From Chitinophagaceae bacterium (GTDB lineage Bacteria; Bacteroidota; Bacteroidia; Chitinophagales; Chitinophagaceae), in the NCBI GenBank assembly GCA_947457465.1, contig CANGWB010000003.1, forward strand, positions 124,001 through 188,000: a stretch of DNA of 64,000 bases. Direction: 5' to 3'. This document shows, piece by piece, positions 1-11,356 of this stretch. The position numbers and the translations under genes are program-made. The stretch's first letter is position 1, and the number at the start of each line of letters is the position of its first letter. Below the pieces are notes generated by a model, which worked only from the letters and a program-made list of their open reading frames with translations, made no database searches and was not told where the DNA came from.

Positions 1-696
1 TTCGCTTACGATGAAAAGCTGGTATTGAATAATATCAACTTCACCCTGCCAAAAGGCAAAACCATCGCGCTGGTCGGCTCCTCCGGTTCCGGCAAATCGA
101 CTTTGGCAGACCTACTGGCGAGATTCCATGATGTGACAGACGGACAGGTGTTGATCGATGGCGTCGACATCCGCGAGTACGCATTATCCTCCGTTCGCCA
201 ACACATGAGTCTGGTCACCCAAGAAGCCATACTGTTCAACGACACCATTGGCAATAATATTTCACTGGGTATGGAAGGGACTCCACTTCCGCAAATAGAA
301 GCAGTTGCGCGACTGGCAAATGCCGACACGTTCATCCGACAGAAAGGCGATCAATATAATTCCAACGTGGGCGATCGTGGCAGTAAACTCAGTGGCGGTG
401 AACGTCAACGACTGACCATCGCACGCGCCCTGTTGAAAAATCCCTCTATCCTGATCTTAGATGAAGCCACCTCTTCCCTTGATACCGAGAGCGAGCGACT
501 TGTACAGGAGGCCATCAATAATGTAATGAAAGACCGGACCAGCCTGGTGATCGCACATCGCCTCTCTACCATCCGGCACGCAGATGAAATTCTCGTGATG
601 CAGGAAGGCATGATCGTGGAAAGAGGAAACCACGAAAGTCTGATCGCGCAAAATGGCTATTACAAAAAGCTTGTCGACCTGCAAGAGTTGCAATGA
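1..696 (+). CDS. ABC exporter, ATP-binding domain (MsbA-like), 5' partial
   Basis: C-terminal nucleotide-binding domain of a type I ABC exporter; the membrane domain lies before the window. The reading frame is open from base 1, giving 231 visible residues. The Walker A motif GSSGSGKS is at visible residues 26-33, followed by a Q-loop (VTQEA), the signature LSGGERQRL, Walker B ILILDEATSSLD and the H-loop AHRLST. This layout is typical of fused permease-ATPase half-transporters such as MsbA, which flips lipid A-core across the inner membrane using ATP. Substrate cannot be told from this domain alone; MsbA is a family-level inference that fits the lipid A genes 5 kb away. The stop codon touches the stop of the convergent acyl-CoA dehydrogenase gene with no base between. 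Confidence 0.9.
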   Translation, partial: FAYDEKLVLNNINFTLPKGKTIALVGSSGSGKSTLADLLARFHDVTDGQVLIDGVDIREYALSSVRQHMSLVTQEAILFNDTIGNNISLGMEGTPLPQIEAVARLANADTFIRQKGDQYNSNVGDRGSKLSGGERQRLTIARALLKNPSILILDEATSSLDTESERLVQEAINNVMKDRTSLVIAHRLSTIRHADEILVMQEGMIVERGNHESLIAQNGYYKKLVDLQELQ

Positions 697-1836
697 TCAA
701 CGCTGGATCGATCGAGCAATGACCAACTTCTGGATCTCTGAAGTTCCCTCCCCGATCGTACACAACTTGGCATCCCGATAAAATTTCTCTACAGGAAAAT
801 CTTTTGTATATCCATAACCACCAAAGATCTGCACCGCCTCATTGGCGACTTTCACTGCTACTTCACTGGCATAATACTTGGCCATAGCCGCATCTTGTGT
901 CATCGGTAAATGATGCTGCTTTTTATAGGCCGCCTGATCGGTGAGCAGATCCGCCGCCTCTATTTCCGTTGCCATATCCGCCAATTTAAATCCGATGGCC
1001 TGGAATTGTGCAATAGGCTTTCCAAACTGTTCTCTTTCCTGCGCATAATTGAGGGCCGCCTCGTAAGCACCTCGTGCAATACCTAGGGAAAGGGCGGCAA
1101 TCGAGATGCGTCCGCCATCTAATACTTTCATTGACTGATGAAATCCATCACCGACTTCACCTAAACGATTCGCATCCGGGATGCGACAATTATCAAAGAT
1201 CATTTCGGCTGTCTCACTGCAACGCATCCCGAGTTTATTCTCTTTCTTACCCGCTAAAAATCCGGGCGTGCCGCGCTCCACTACAAATGCCGTTGCATTG
1301 TTTTTTGTACGAGGTTCACCGGTACGAGTGATCACTACCGCAATTTCCCCACTGATACCATGCGTGATCCAGTTCTTGGTACCGTTGATCACCCATTCAT
1401 CCCCTTCCCGGACCGCCGTACAACGCATATTACTGGCATCACTGCCGGTATTCGCCTCTGTTAATCCCCAGGCACCGATCGCTTCCCCACTGGCCAGTCG
1501 CGGCAACCATTTTTTCTTCTGTTCCTCATTTCCAAAGGCAAGTATGTGACCGGTACAAAGAGAATTATGAGCTGCCATGCTGAGTCCGACAGAACCACAA
1601 ACCTTTGCGAGCTCCACAATCGCTGCTTTATATTCGGCATAACCCATGCCCGATCCGCCATATTCTTCCGGGACCAACACACCCATCAAGCCAAGTTCAC
1701 CCAAGCGACGAAATACATCCCGCGGAAAAAATTGCGACTCATCCCATTCCATCACATGGGGACGAATGGCCCGCTCCGCAAAATCACGGGCTGTTTGCTT
1801 TACCTGCTCAGTGAGTTCAGTAGATTTAAAATGCAT
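697..1836 (-). CDS. Acyl-CoA dehydrogenase
   Basis: Flavoprotein that oxidises acyl-CoA to trans-2-enoyl-CoA in fatty acid or branched amino acid breakdown, passing electrons to ETF. At 379 residues it has the normal family length: N-terminal helical domain (about 1-115), middle beta domain with the [11 protein letters not shown] flavin/substrate segment, and C-terminal helical domain with [20 protein letters not shown]. The probable catalytic base is Glu363 in GEGTSEIQ near the C-terminus, the position used by short-chain type enzymes. ATG start. Upstream on the minus strand, TATTTTGA about 30 bases before the start is only a near match to the TAnnTTTG promoter. Exact chain-length preference is not readable. 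Confidence 0.93.
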   Translation of the reverse strand: MHFKSTELTEQVKQTARDFAERAIRPHVMEWDESQFFPRDVFRRLGELGLMGVLVPEEYGGSGMGYAEYKAAIVELAKVCGSVGLSMAAHNSLCTGHILAFGNEEQKKKWLPRLASGEAIGAWGLTEANTGSDASNMRCTAVREGDEWVINGTKNWITHGISGEIAVVITRTGEPRTKNNATAFVVERGTPGFLAGKKENKLGMRCSETAEMIFDNCRIPDANRLGEVGDGFHQSMKVLDGGRISIAALSLGIARGAYEAALNYAQEREQFGKPIAQFQAIGFKLADMATEIEAADLLTDQAAYKKQHHLPMTQDAAMAKYYASEVAVKVANEAVQIFGGYGYTKDFPVEKFYRDAKLCTIGEGTSEIQKLVIARSIQR

Positions 1837-1885
1837 ATCCCAAAAATCGGGAATAATTTCAAAATACGAACAATCGTTAGGGAGT

Positions 1886-2665
1886 TTATGAGACTTGGAT
1901 CGTTAAGCCATCGTAAGCCAGGTTACAACCAGCAGGCAGCTCGACACTGACCTCCGCATGCGATCCCAACTGATGTGAAACATGCGTAAAATAGACTTGC
2001 GGCACATCAAGGGATTTAGCCAATTCGATCGCTTCCGAAAGCGTGAAATGCGAGAGATGTTTTTCTTTTCGAAGGGCATTCAGCACCAAAACGCGACTGC
2101 CCCGGATCTTGTCCAGTTCAGCTTCATCGATAAAATTGGCATCGGTGATGTAGGTGAAGTCGCCGAAGCGAAACCCCAGCACGGGCATACGCAAATGCAT
2201 GACTTGGATCGGGGTTACGGGAATATCGCCAACCTGAAAAGGCTCGGAGCCGATCGAGAATAGATCGATGTCGGGTGTGCCCGGGTATTTCCCGTCCGAG
2301 AATGCATAGTAGAAATCACGGCGCACCGCTTCTTCGGTACGGGGATCGGCATATAGATGCATCGGTCGCCGTTGAAAATGATTGTAGGCCCTTACATCAT
2401 CCAATCCCGCCATATGGTCCTTGTGCGCATGCGTAAGGAGAATGGCATCAAGTGTGTTGATGTTGGAACGCAACATCTGTGCTCTGAAATCCGGACCGGC
2501 ATCCACCACTAAAGATGTATGCTCCGAGCGGACCCAGATACTTGAACGCAGGCGATTATCACGCGTGTCGGTCGATGTGCAGACAGCACAATCACAACCG
2601 ATCATCGGCACCCCACTGCTGGTGCCGGTACCAAGAAATGTTATGGTGAGTTTCGGGGCGACCAA
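1886..2665 (-). CDS. MBL-fold metallo-hydrolase, PhnP-like
   Basis: Metallo-beta-lactamase-fold phosphodiesterase of the PhnP group, whose characterised members hydrolyse phosphoribosyl cyclic phosphate. The N-terminus has the family strand and glycine turn [11 protein letters not shown], a Cys pair (CDCAVC), then the metal-binding motif [10 protein letters not shown] and a late [10 protein letters not shown] histidine segment. Length 259 residues. The start is a TTG: there is no ATG before the essential first strand, and the upstream gene's TGA lies in the same frame six bases before this TTG, so the two genes are tightly coupled. No C-P lyase genes are nearby, so a phosphonate role is not supported; the true substrate is unknown. 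Confidence 0.85.
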   Translation of the reverse strand: MVAPKLTITFLGTGTSSGVPMIGCDCAVCTSTDTRDNRLRSSIWVRSEHTSLVVDAGPDFRAQMLRSNINTLDAILLTHAHKDHMAGLDDVRAYNHFQRRPMHLYADPRTEEAVRRDFYYAFSDGKYPGTPDIDLFSIGSEPFQVGDIPVTPIQVMHLRMPVLGFRFGDFTYITDANFIDEAELDKIRGSRVLVLNALRKEKHLSHFTLSEAIELAKSLDVPQVYFTHVSHQLGSHAEVSVELPAGCNLAYDGLTIQVS

Positions 2666-2671
2666 GTCAAA

Positions 2672-2950
2672 TCAGGCGGCCTTGTTGGTGGCAGATTGAC
2701 TGCGGGCCTCCTCGTACAATTTACGAAGGTCTTCCGGCAACAGGATGGGATCGATCTCCAACTGTGGGATCAACTCCAACAGCGTATTGATACGACCCTC
2801 CGTTTGCAGAAACTTATTCAGCACGATCACTTTTTTGGATTCTAGGATGCAATAGCCACTTTGAAAATTGCCGCGCTCGTATCGTAGAATGTAGCCTGCT
2901 TGCTCCGGAATGGAATGCAATTTATCGAGGGTGGTCTGTGTGTATTTCAT
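2672..2950 (-). CDS. Conserved small protein, unknown function
   Basis: A 92-residue soluble protein with no recognised domain. ATG at 2950 (MKYTQTT) is preferred over an upstream TTG at 2974. The sequence is mixed: an N-terminal helix (TTLDKLHSIPEQAG), a strand-rich middle (YILRYERGNFQSGYCIL, then KKVIVLNKFL) and a C-terminal helix with an acidic and Ala-rich tail. No signal peptide or membrane segment. It is the first gene of a two-gene unit with the PhnP-like hydrolase, separated by six bases. Coding is supported by the coupling and normal codon use; function cannot be given. Confidence 0.7.
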   Translation of the reverse strand: MKYTQTTLDKLHSIPEQAGYILRYERGNFQSGYCILESKKVIVLNKFLQTEGRINTLLELIPQLEIDPILLPEDLRKLYEEARSQSATNKAA

Positions 2951-3007
2951 AAGAATGACGCTAAGATAAACCAATGCTGAGCGGAAGTACGAAGAGTTTT
3001 TTCCACA

Positions 3008-4567
3008 TCAGTCACGCGGTTCCAACACGATGAACGGAACGATCATTTCTTCCAGACTTACCCCGCCATGTTGAAAAGTATTCCGGTAATACTGTGCGAA
3101 ATGGTTGTAATTGTTCGGATAACAGAGATATCGATCCTCGCGGGCAAAAATAAACGAGGAGTTGATCGTGGGTACAGGCAGTCCTGCCTGGCGGGGATCC
3201 CGAAAATCCAACACATCCTTTGCTTCGTATTGCAGGTTGCGACCATGCTTGTATCGGATGTTGGTACTCGTTTGTCGATCACCCAGCACTTTACAAGGTG
3301 TTTTAACTCGAATGCTCCCGTGATCGGTAGCCAGTACGATGCGGATCTTTTTGTCAGCCAGTTTTTTCAAAGCTTGGTGCAGGGGAGAATGCTCAAACCA
3401 GGAAGCTGTGATGCTGCGATAACTCATTTCATCGCCGGCCAGCTCTTTCAGTACTTCCATCTCCGTACGAGCATGACTCAGCATATCCACAAAATTGTAA
3501 ACGATCACATTCAGGTCGTTCTCCAGCAGATTATGCGCCTGGTTGGCCATTTCTTGAGCCGCTTGGTGGTTAACCACTTTCGTGTAGGAGCATTTCAATC
3601 CCTGTTTACCCAACCGACGAAGCTGATCACGCAAATACATCTCTTCATCGAGATTCTTGCTGCCTTCTTCTTCATCATTTTTCCAGACCTGCGGATATTG
3701 AGCCGCCATGTCAATGGGACGAAGTCCGGAAAAGATCGCATTGCGAGCATATTGTGTGGCTGTCGGTAGAATGGAATAAAAACTATCCTCCGTTACCACC
3801 CGAAAACTATCTGAAAGGATCGGCTGGATCGCACGCCATTGATCGAAACGAAGGTTATCGATCAGCACAAAGAAAAGGGAGCGCCCCTCCTCCAGTTGTG
3901 GCAATACTTTTCGTCGAACAAGATGATGGCTCATGATCGGCGCGTCTGCCTCCGGAGAAGACATCCACCCCGCATAGGATCGTTTGATGAACTTGAAAAA
4001 TTCGGTATTGGCCTCTTGCTTCTGATTTTGCAACACCTCTTGCATTTCCGGACTATCCGATTTCTGCATTTCCAGTTCCCAATACACCAGCTTTCGGTAG
4101 ATATCCATCCATTCCTGATGATCCGGATCGCTGTTCAACGCCGTGAAGAGATGACGGAATTGTTGTTGATAGGCGGAAGTCGTTTTCTCCGCAACCAGTC
4201 GTTTGTTGTCGATGATCTTCTTCAGACTCAGCAGCACCTGATTGGGGTTGACCGGCTTGATGAGATAATCAGCGATCTGTGAACCGATGGCCTCATCCAT
4301 CAAGTTCTCGGTCTCATTTTTCGTGATGAGCACCACCGGTAGCCCCGGATCGTATTCTTTGATTTTTGCCAAGGTTTCCAGTCCGCTGATACCCGGCATA
4401 CTTTCATCCATCAGCACCACATCCACCGATTGTGTTCGGATGTGGTCGATCGCATCGAAACCATTGGAGAATGCCTTGACTGCATATCCTTTCCCCTCGA
4501 GAAAAAGGATCTGCGAATGCAAACTCTCCATCTCATCATCCACCCAGATCAGATTTGCAATGGCCAT
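3008..4567 (-). CDS. porX: PorX-type response regulator with PglZ/alkaline-phosphatase domain
   Basis: Two-component regulator of the type IX secretion system. The receiver domain covers residues 1-120, with acidic pair Asp10-Asp11, phospho-acceptor Asp54 in VVLMDESMPG and Lys104 in DYLIKPVNP. A helical linker (about 125-225) leads to a PglZ domain of the alkaline phosphatase superfamily (about 228-519) with metal-type residues visible: Asp237 in VLIDNLR, Thr271, VDMLSH (361-365) and ATDHGS (413-417). In Porphyromonas PorX is phosphorylated by PorY and controls T9SS genes; the PglZ domain is a zinc phosphodiesterase. No histidine kinase is adjacent. The gene is divergent from the HD-lpxD-lpxC/fabZ operon, with an exact TAGATTTG element on the minus strand at 4594-4601. 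Length 519 fits PorX. Confidence 0.9.
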   Translation of the reverse strand: MAIANLIWVDDEMESLHSQILFLEGKGYAVKAFSNGFDAIDHIRTQSVDVVLMDESMPGISGLETLAKIKEYDPGLPVVLITKNETENLMDEAIGSQIADYLIKPVNPNQVLLSLKKIIDNKRLVAEKTTSAYQQQFRHLFTALNSDPDHQEWMDIYRKLVYWELEMQKSDSPEMQEVLQNQKQEANTEFFKFIKRSYAGWMSSPEADAPIMSHHLVRRKVLPQLEEGRSLFFVLIDNLRFDQWRAIQPILSDSFRVVTEDSFYSILPTATQYARNAIFSGLRPIDMAAQYPQVWKNDEEEGSKNLDEEMYLRDQLRRLGKQGLKCSYTKVVNHQAAQEMANQAHNLLENDLNVIVYNFVDMLSHARTEMEVLKELAGDEMSYRSITASWFEHSPLHQALKKLADKKIRIVLATDHGSIRVKTPCKVLGDRQTSTNIRYKHGRNLQYEAKDVLDFRDPRQAGLPVPTINSSFIFAREDRYLCYPNNYNHFAQYYRNTFQHGGVSLEEMIVPFIVLEPRD

Positions 4568-4593
4568 TCGATTCAGTGTTTTGTTGGCAGATT

Positions 4594-4601
4594 CAAATCT
4601 A
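4594..4601 (-). promoter_or_regulatory. Promoter -7 element for porX
   Basis: Exact TAnnTTTG (TAGATTTG on the minus strand) 26 bases before the porX ATG. No clear -33 TTTG at the usual spacing. It sits inside the 70-base divergent region and is separated by 22 bases from the plus-strand element at 4624-4631. Confidence 0.5.
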
Positions 4602-4623
4602 CCGATTTTACCGAGGCAGCCCG

Positions 4624-4631
4624 TAGCTTTG
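4624..4631 (+). promoter_or_regulatory. Promoter -7 element for the HD-lpxD operon, leaderless spacing
   Basis: Exact TAnnTTTG (TAGCTTTG) ending six bases before the ATG of the HD protein. With the transcription start expected about four bases after the element, the mRNA would begin at or just before the start codon. No -33 TTTG at ideal spacing was seen. Confidence 0.5.
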
Positions 4632-4637
4632 TGACTG

Positions 4638-5852
4638 ATGCCCGTCCGAAAAATTATTAACGACCCAGTATATGGGTTTATTACTGTAGACGATCCGCTG
4701 ATCTGGCGTATTGTCTGCCACCCCTACTACCAACGCCTGCGCCACATCCACCAGATGGCATTTGCGCACCTGGTTTACCCGGGCGCTGTCCACAGCCGCT
4801 TGCACCATTCGTTGGGTGCTTACCACTTGATGACGGAAGCGCTAAATGAACTGAAACGAAAAAGCATTTTGATCACCCCGGAAGAAGAACAGGGTGCACG
4901 TATCGCGATCTTGCTGCATGATATCGGTCATGGTCCTTTCTCCCATGCCCTGGAGAGCGAATTGATCTCCGGCGCCCACCATGAATCCCTTTCGCTTTTG
5001 ATCATGCAGGAATTGGATCGTCAGTTCGATGGGGCGTTGAGAACCGCCATTGAAATATTCACGAATCAACATACGAAGCCATTCTTGCATCAGTTGGTAT
5101 CCGGGCAATTGGATGTAGATCGGATGGACTACCTCAACCGGGACAGTTTCTTCACCGGCGTAGCCGAAGGCGTCATCGGTTATGACCGCATCCTGAAAAT
5201 GCTGACGGTGAAAGACGGAGAACTGATGGTGGAAGAAAAAGCGATCTACAGCATTGAGAAATTTTTGCTGAGTCGCCGGTTGATGTATTGGCAGGTTTAC
5301 CTGCACAAGACGGTGGTCAGTGCCGAAATGACCATGGTACGCATCATCCGACGCGCCAAAGAATTGATCCGCTCCGGCGCCCACCTAAAGGCAACCACGG
5401 AGAACCTCGACCACTTCCTGCAACGACCCGACCAGGCATTCGATCCAGCATCCGATCTGGAGCGATTTTGTCGGCTTGACGATCACGACGTAATGAGTGC
5501 GATCAAAAACTGGATGCAACACCCCGACCCGATCCTCTCTGAACTATGCACCCGCATCATCGAACGCCGGTTGCTGAAGATCCGCCTGCAGGCAGATCCC
5601 GTAGACCCCGCCATTCTGAATCAAAAACAAAACGAGGTGATCGATCGGTATCGAATCGCCCCTGAATGGGCCCATTACCTGGCGTTCACCGGCGAAGCCA
5701 GCAACACCTTGTATAATCCGGGCGATGAGCGGATACGTATTTTATTTAAAGACGGCAGCGTACGCGACATATCCGAAGTCGATCACGCGCTTATACAACA
5801 GGGGCTCAGTGGCCGGGTTAAAAAACATTACATTTGTTACCCGGAGAATTAA
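4638..5852 (+). CDS. HD domain phosphohydrolase (SAMHD1/dGTPase-like)
   Basis: Metal-dependent HD-superfamily phosphohydrolase, 404 residues, beginning MPVRKIINDPVYGF, the usual N-terminus of this Bacteroidota family. The HD metal site is visible: His57 in RLHHSLG, His94-Asp95 in LLHDIGHGPFSH and Asp159 in QLDVDRMDYL. The arrangement resembles SAMHD1 and dNTP triphosphohydrolases, but the substrate is not established by sequence. Gene order HD-lpxD-lpxC/fabZ, with 21 bases to lpxD, suggests co-transcription with lipid A genes; this linkage is contextual only. The promoter element six bases upstream implies a leaderless message. Confidence 0.88.
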   Translation: MPVRKIINDPVYGFITVDDPLIWRIVCHPYYQRLRHIHQMAFAHLVYPGAVHSRLHHSLGAYHLMTEALNELKRKSILITPEEEQGARIAILLHDIGHGPFSHALESELISGAHHESLSLLIMQELDRQFDGALRTAIEIFTNQHTKPFLHQLVSGQLDVDRMDYLNRDSFFTGVAEGVIGYDRILKMLTVKDGELMVEEKAIYSIEKFLLSRRLMYWQVYLHKTVVSAEMTMVRIIRRAKELIRSGAHLKATTENLDHFLQRPDQAFDPASDLERFCRLDDHDVMSAIKNWMQHPDPILSELCTRIIERRLLKIRLQADPVDPAILNQKQNEVIDRYRIAPEWAHYLAFTGEASNTLYNPGDERIRILFKDGSVRDISEVDHALIQQGLSGRVKKHYICYPEN

Positions 5853-5873
5853 TCGTTCTCCTTTCTACCTCCT

Positions 5874-6908
5874 ATGCAATTCAAGGCTTCTGCGCTCGCA
5901 CAACTTCTCGGCGGACAGATCGAAGGAAACCCCGAATCGACTGTCAGCGGGTTTGGTAAGATCGAATCGGCAGTCAGCGGTCAACTGAGTTTTCTGGCCA
6001 ATCCCAAATACGAAGACTATCTCTACACGTGCCAGGCATCCATCGTGATCGTGAATCAATCACTCACGCTCCGAAAGCCTGTGTCCGCTACCTTGATCCG
6101 AGTACCAGATGCCTATGCCGCATTCGCACAGTTATTAGCCCTATACGAAGAGCAACAGAAAAAAAATAAAACTGGCATTCAATCTCCTTGTCACATCGAC
6201 CCCAGCGCAAAGCTGGCAGATACTGTTTTCATAGGTGCCTTCAGCTACTTGGGAGAAAAAGTAACCATCGGTGAAGGCACCCAGATACATCCGCAGGTAT
6301 ATCTCGGCGATGGAGTTCGCATCGGCAAGCATTGCATCCTGCATCCCGGAGTGAAGATCTATGCACAGTGTGTGATCGGCGACGACGTGATCATACATGC
6401 CGGCACGGTGATCGGCAGCGATGGTTTTGGATTCGCGCCCAAGAGCGATGGCGCATATACCAAAGTGCCACAATTGGGAAATGTGATCGTCGAGGATGGT
6501 GTGGAAATCGGTGCCAACACCACAATCGATCGGGCAACGATCGGATCCACTATCATACGCCGAGGTGTAAAATTGGACAACCTGATTCAGGTTGCACACA
6601 ATGTGGAGATCGGTGCGCATACCGTGATCGCTGCGCAGACCGGCATCAGCGGCAGCACCCGGATCGGCGAACAAGTAATGGTCGGCGGACAAGTTGGTAT
6701 AGCCGGACACATAGAGATCGGTAACAAAGTCAAGATCGGTGCGCAAAGCGGTATATCGAAAGATGTGCCGGATGGTAAGATCCTCAACGGTACACCCGCT
6801 ACTGACCATGCGAGTTCGTTTCGTCAATTGGCCATGATCCGTCAATTGCCCGAGATAGAAAGACGTATCCGACTCCTCGAGCAACTGCTGGCAGCGAAGC
6901 CCGATTGA
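5874..6908 (+). CDS. lpxD: UDP-3-O-(3-hydroxyacyl)glucosamine N-acyltransferase
   Basis: Third step of lipid A synthesis: transfers a 3-hydroxyacyl chain from ACP to the 2-amino group of UDP-3-O-acylglucosamine. Residues 1-95 form the N-terminal uridine-binding domain ([22 protein letters not shown]); 110-310 is a long left-handed beta-helix of hexapeptide repeats ([19 protein letters not shown] and similar). Catalytic His242 lies in QVAHNVEIG, matching E. coli His239. A C-terminal helix (about 315-344) follows. Length 344 is normal. ATG start, 21 bases after the HD gene; lpxC/fabZ follows after 42 bases with its own promoter element overlapping the end of this gene's region. Confidence 0.96.
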   Translation: MQFKASALAQLLGGQIEGNPESTVSGFGKIESAVSGQLSFLANPKYEDYLYTCQASIVIVNQSLTLRKPVSATLIRVPDAYAAFAQLLALYEEQQKKNKTGIQSPCHIDPSAKLADTVFIGAFSYLGEKVTIGEGTQIHPQVYLGDGVRIGKHCILHPGVKIYAQCVIGDDVIIHAGTVIGSDGFGFAPKSDGAYTKVPQLGNVIVEDGVEIGANTTIDRATIGSTIIRRGVKLDNLIQVAHNVEIGAHTVIAAQTGISGSTRIGEQVMVGGQVGIAGHIEIGNKVKIGAQSGISKDVPDGKILNGTPATDHASSFRQLAMIRQLPEIERRIRLLEQLLAAKPD

Positions 6909-6923
6909 CCCCATCGATTTTGT

Positions 6924-6931
6924 TATCTTTG
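6924..6931 (+). promoter_or_regulatory. Promoter -7 element for lpxC/fabZ
   Basis: Exact TAnnTTTG (TATCTTTG), 19 bases before the lpxC/fabZ ATG, with a TTG at 6905-6907 (16-base spacing) as a possible -33 element overlapping the end of lpxD. It would allow transcription of lpxC/fabZ independent of the operon promoter. Confidence 0.45.
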
Positions 6932-6950
6932 GTCATCCAATCACTAACGC

Positions 6951-8363
6951 ATGGCCAACCGTTTCAACCCCGATAAACAACATACCATCCAGCAAACTGT
7001 TTCCATCCAAGGAACAGGTCTGCATACCGGCATGCTGGCTGAATTGACATTGCAACCGGCAAATCCCGGGTTCGGCTTGCAGTTTCAACGAACCGATCTA
7101 GATGGCCAACCCATCATCAAAGCTGATTGTGATCTGGTTACCGATGTAAGTCGAGGTACGACCCTGGAATGCAACGGCGCCAAGATCAGCACGGTAGAAC
7201 ACATACTCGCAGCATTGGTCGGCTTAGGTATCGACAACTGTCTGCTGCAGATCAACGGTCCGGAGATTCCGATCATTGACGGAAGCTCCCAACCATTTGT
7301 AGAGCTGATCGAAAAAGCCGGTATCGAAGAACAGGATGCCGCCAAGATCTGGTACAGCATCGATGAAAACATCTTTCACTACGATGAAGGAAAAAGAGTG
7401 GAGATGGTAGCGATGCCCGCAACGGAGTACCAGGTTACCACTCTGATCGATTTCAACTCACCGGTATTAGGCACTCAACATGCCGGATTAAAAAATCTGC
7501 GGGAATTCAAAAAAGAGATCGCCCCCTGCCGAACCTTCTGTTTTCTACATGAGCTGGAAATGCTACTCGACAACAACCTTATCAAGGGCGGTGATGTCGG
7601 CAACGCTATTGTTATTGTAGATAAACCGGTAGAGCCAGCCCAATTGGAACGCTTGAAAAAAGTATTCAATAAAGATCATATCGAAGTAAAAAGCGAAGGC
7701 TACCTCGACAATCTAGAATTGCGCTTTCCGAATGAACCCGCTCGTCACAAATTGTTGGATGTGATCGGTGACCTGGCCCTTATCGGCTATCCGATCAAAG
7801 CCCGCATTATTGCTAATCGCCCCGGACACAGTAGCAATGTCGAATTCGCGAAAAAGATCAAGCAATACATCAAGAAGAATAAACACACACGCGACGTACC
7901 CACCTACGACCCAACTCAGCCCCCGGTATTCGATCAGCAATACATAGAGAAAAAACTCCCTCACCGTTTTCCCTTTGCCCTGGTCGATAAGATCATTGAG
8001 CTGAGCGACACTCACATAGTAGGTGTGAAGAACGTGACGTTCAATGAGTGGTTTTTTCAGGGTCATTTTCCGGGCAACCCCGTGATGCCCGGTGTGCTGC
8101 AGATCGAGGCGCTGGCGCAATGCGGAGGCATCCTGGCAATCAACCTGAGCGGAGAAGGACAGTACGACACTTATTTCCTGAAGATCGATCAATGCAAATT
8201 CAAGCAGATGGTGCGTCCGGGCGATACATTGTTACTGAAAATGGAACTGATCGCCCCCATTCGTAGGGGTATCTGTGAAATGAAAGGTACTGTGTACTGC
8301 GGTGGAAAGGTCTGCTCTGAGGGTATTTTAGTGGCTCAGATCGTAAAAAGAACCGAGTCATAG
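6951..8363 (+). CDS. lpxC/fabZ: Bifunctional UDP-3-O-acyl-GlcNAc deacetylase / 3-hydroxyacyl-ACP dehydratase
   Basis: Fusion of two enzymes drawing on the same 3-hydroxyacyl-ACP pool. Residues 1-310 are LpxC, the committed zinc deacetylase of lipid A synthesis: STVEHILAAL gives zinc ligand His84, RHKLLDVIGDL gives His266 and Asp270, and PGHSSN gives the acid/base His293. After a linker with DVPTYDPTQPP, residues 327-470 are FabZ, which dehydrates 3-hydroxyacyl-ACP in fatty acid elongation: LPHRFPFALVD, then GHFPGNPVMPG with His372 and Glu386. This fusion is a known Bacteroidota trait. In many relatives lpxA follows directly; here a terminator and gyrB follow instead. Confidence 0.97.
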   Translation: MANRFNPDKQHTIQQTVSIQGTGLHTGMLAELTLQPANPGFGLQFQRTDLDGQPIIKADCDLVTDVSRGTTLECNGAKISTVEHILAALVGLGIDNCLLQINGPEIPIIDGSSQPFVELIEKAGIEEQDAAKIWYSIDENIFHYDEGKRVEMVAMPATEYQVTTLIDFNSPVLGTQHAGLKNLREFKKEIAPCRTFCFLHELEMLLDNNLIKGGDVGNAIVIVDKPVEPAQLERLKKVFNKDHIEVKSEGYLDNLELRFPNEPARHKLLDVIGDLALIGYPIKARIIANRPGHSSNVEFAKKIKQYIKKNKHTRDVPTYDPTQPPVFDQQYIEKKLPHRFPFALVDKIIELSDTHIVGVKNVTFNEWFFQGHFPGNPVMPGVLQIEALAQCGGILAINLSGEGQYDTYFLKIDQCKFKQMVRPGDTLLLKMELIAPIRRGICEMKGTVYCGGKVCSEGILVAQIVKRTES

Positions 8364-8388
8364 CCCTGATTGAAAAACAGCTTTCAGC

Positions 8389-8413
8389 GCCCCCTTAATT
8401 GGGGGCTTTTTTT
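8389..8413 (+). terminator. Intrinsic terminator after lpxC/fabZ
   Basis: Six-base-pair GC stem GCCCCC/GGGGGC around a six-base loop, followed directly by seven T. It lies 26 bases after the lpxC/fabZ stop and closes the lipid A operon before gyrB. Confidence 0.8.
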
Positions 8414-8482
8414 GTCCACACACCCCTTCAAATTGGGTAAAACTCACCCCCTTTTTCAACCCGGTTTGGCCCCCCTTTTTCG

Positions 8483-8490
8483 TACATTCG
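8483..8490 (+). promoter_or_regulatory. Possible gyrB promoter -7 element
   Basis: TACATTCG matches TAnnTTTG at five of six fixed positions. A TTTG at 8465-8468 lies upstream, but the 14-base spacing is shorter than the usual 17-23. It is the best candidate in the 132 bases between the terminator and gyrB. Confidence 0.25.
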
Positions 8491-8542
8491 CCTATTGTAT
8501 TTCATAACTGGTTTTCCCTCGGAAAACAGCCATTTTTTCTAG

Positions 8543-10516
<1,974 letters not shown>

Positions 10517-10525
10517 CGGCTCTTT

Positions 10526-11356
10526 TCAGAGCTTCCAGTTATACTGAAAACTGAATTGAGTCAGGCTGCTTGATGTAGACCACTCTGGTCCACGAATCGG
10601 CCAGCAAATGCCGGCACGAACGTGAACAACGCGACTGACTTCAATACCCATTGCCAACGAAGCGCCTCCATACAATCCCCGGAACATCGGCAGCGAAAAC
10701 AACCACTTTAGTTGGTCCGGGGAAGAATAGCTCAGATGCCCACGCATCATGAGCCACCCTCGCCCCAGATTCTTTGGATTCGAACGCTCCCAAGCGCCGG
10801 TGTGCAGTACACAACCCACCACTGCATAATGATTCCATAATAGTTGCTGCCTCCCTGTTAGTGGATCGTTGAATGCCCCGATCCGGTATCCGCTTAACAT
10901 CCGCTCGCCGAACTGAAAAACAAATCGCAGCGCAGAGTGTGAACCCCATGCTGCACCCAATTTTTGTCCCTCAAACCCCATGTTCATCACCCCGCTCCAG
11001 GGCGAATACAGTTGCCAGGTGATCGATTCATTCGATCGTCCGCTCATCGCTATCCCAGCACCTGTATTCGAACCCGGCTGCGACACACCACTGTACAACG
11101 ATAAGGGCAACTGCCATTTACCTGGCTCACCTATCATCAATCGAACCACCCGTGCAGATGCTTGCATTTGTCCGCCTTGCCCCCACTCCATCATACCTGC
11201 ACTCAACCATTCAGGCGGTTCACTTAGTTTTCGAATGGCTGAATCACGCACCACAGCTGAAGGGATCGGTTTTACAGTTTGTGCCGCTGACCCTTGAAAA
11301 AGTGATAGGGTGATCACTGAAACAAGTAGGCTCAACGCTTTTTTACGAACCCGCAT
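10526..11356 (-). CDS. Exported protein of unknown function (third gene of a three-gene exported set)
   Basis: About 276 residues from the ATG at 11356 (MRVRKKALSLL), which gives a good signal peptide ending at GSAAQ; an upstream in-frame start at 11374 is less likely. No known domain. The mature protein is rich in Trp, Gly and aromatic-alternating strands (for example RFVFQFGERMLSGYRIG and WLMMRGHLSYSS) and ends in a strand FSFQYNWKL with a terminal Leu after Lys, as seen in outer-membrane barrels. I infer an outer-membrane or periplasmic beta protein. Its start lies 25 bases inside the preceding gene, so translation is probably coupled. It converges on gyrB with nine bases between the genes. 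Confidence 0.65.
   Translation of the reverse strand: MRVRKKALSLLVSVITLSLFQGSAAQTVKPIPSAVVRDSAIRKLSEPPEWLSAGMMEWGQGGQMQASARVVRLMIGEPGKWQLPLSLYSGVSQPGSNTGAGIAMSGRSNESITWQLYSPWSGVMNMGFEGQKLGAAWGSHSALRFVFQFGERMLSGYRIGAFNDPLTGRQQLLWNHYAVVGCVLHTGAWERSNPKNLGRGWLMMRGHLSYSSPDQLKWLFSLPMFRGLYGGASLAMGIEVSRVVHVRAGICWPIRGPEWSTSSSLTQFSFQYNWKL

Noticed and set aside
6141-6914. 257-residue open frame antisense to lpxD
   Set aside because: The hexapeptide repeats of lpxD produce a periodic antisense frame rich in Asp, Gly and Ile; no domain pattern of its own.
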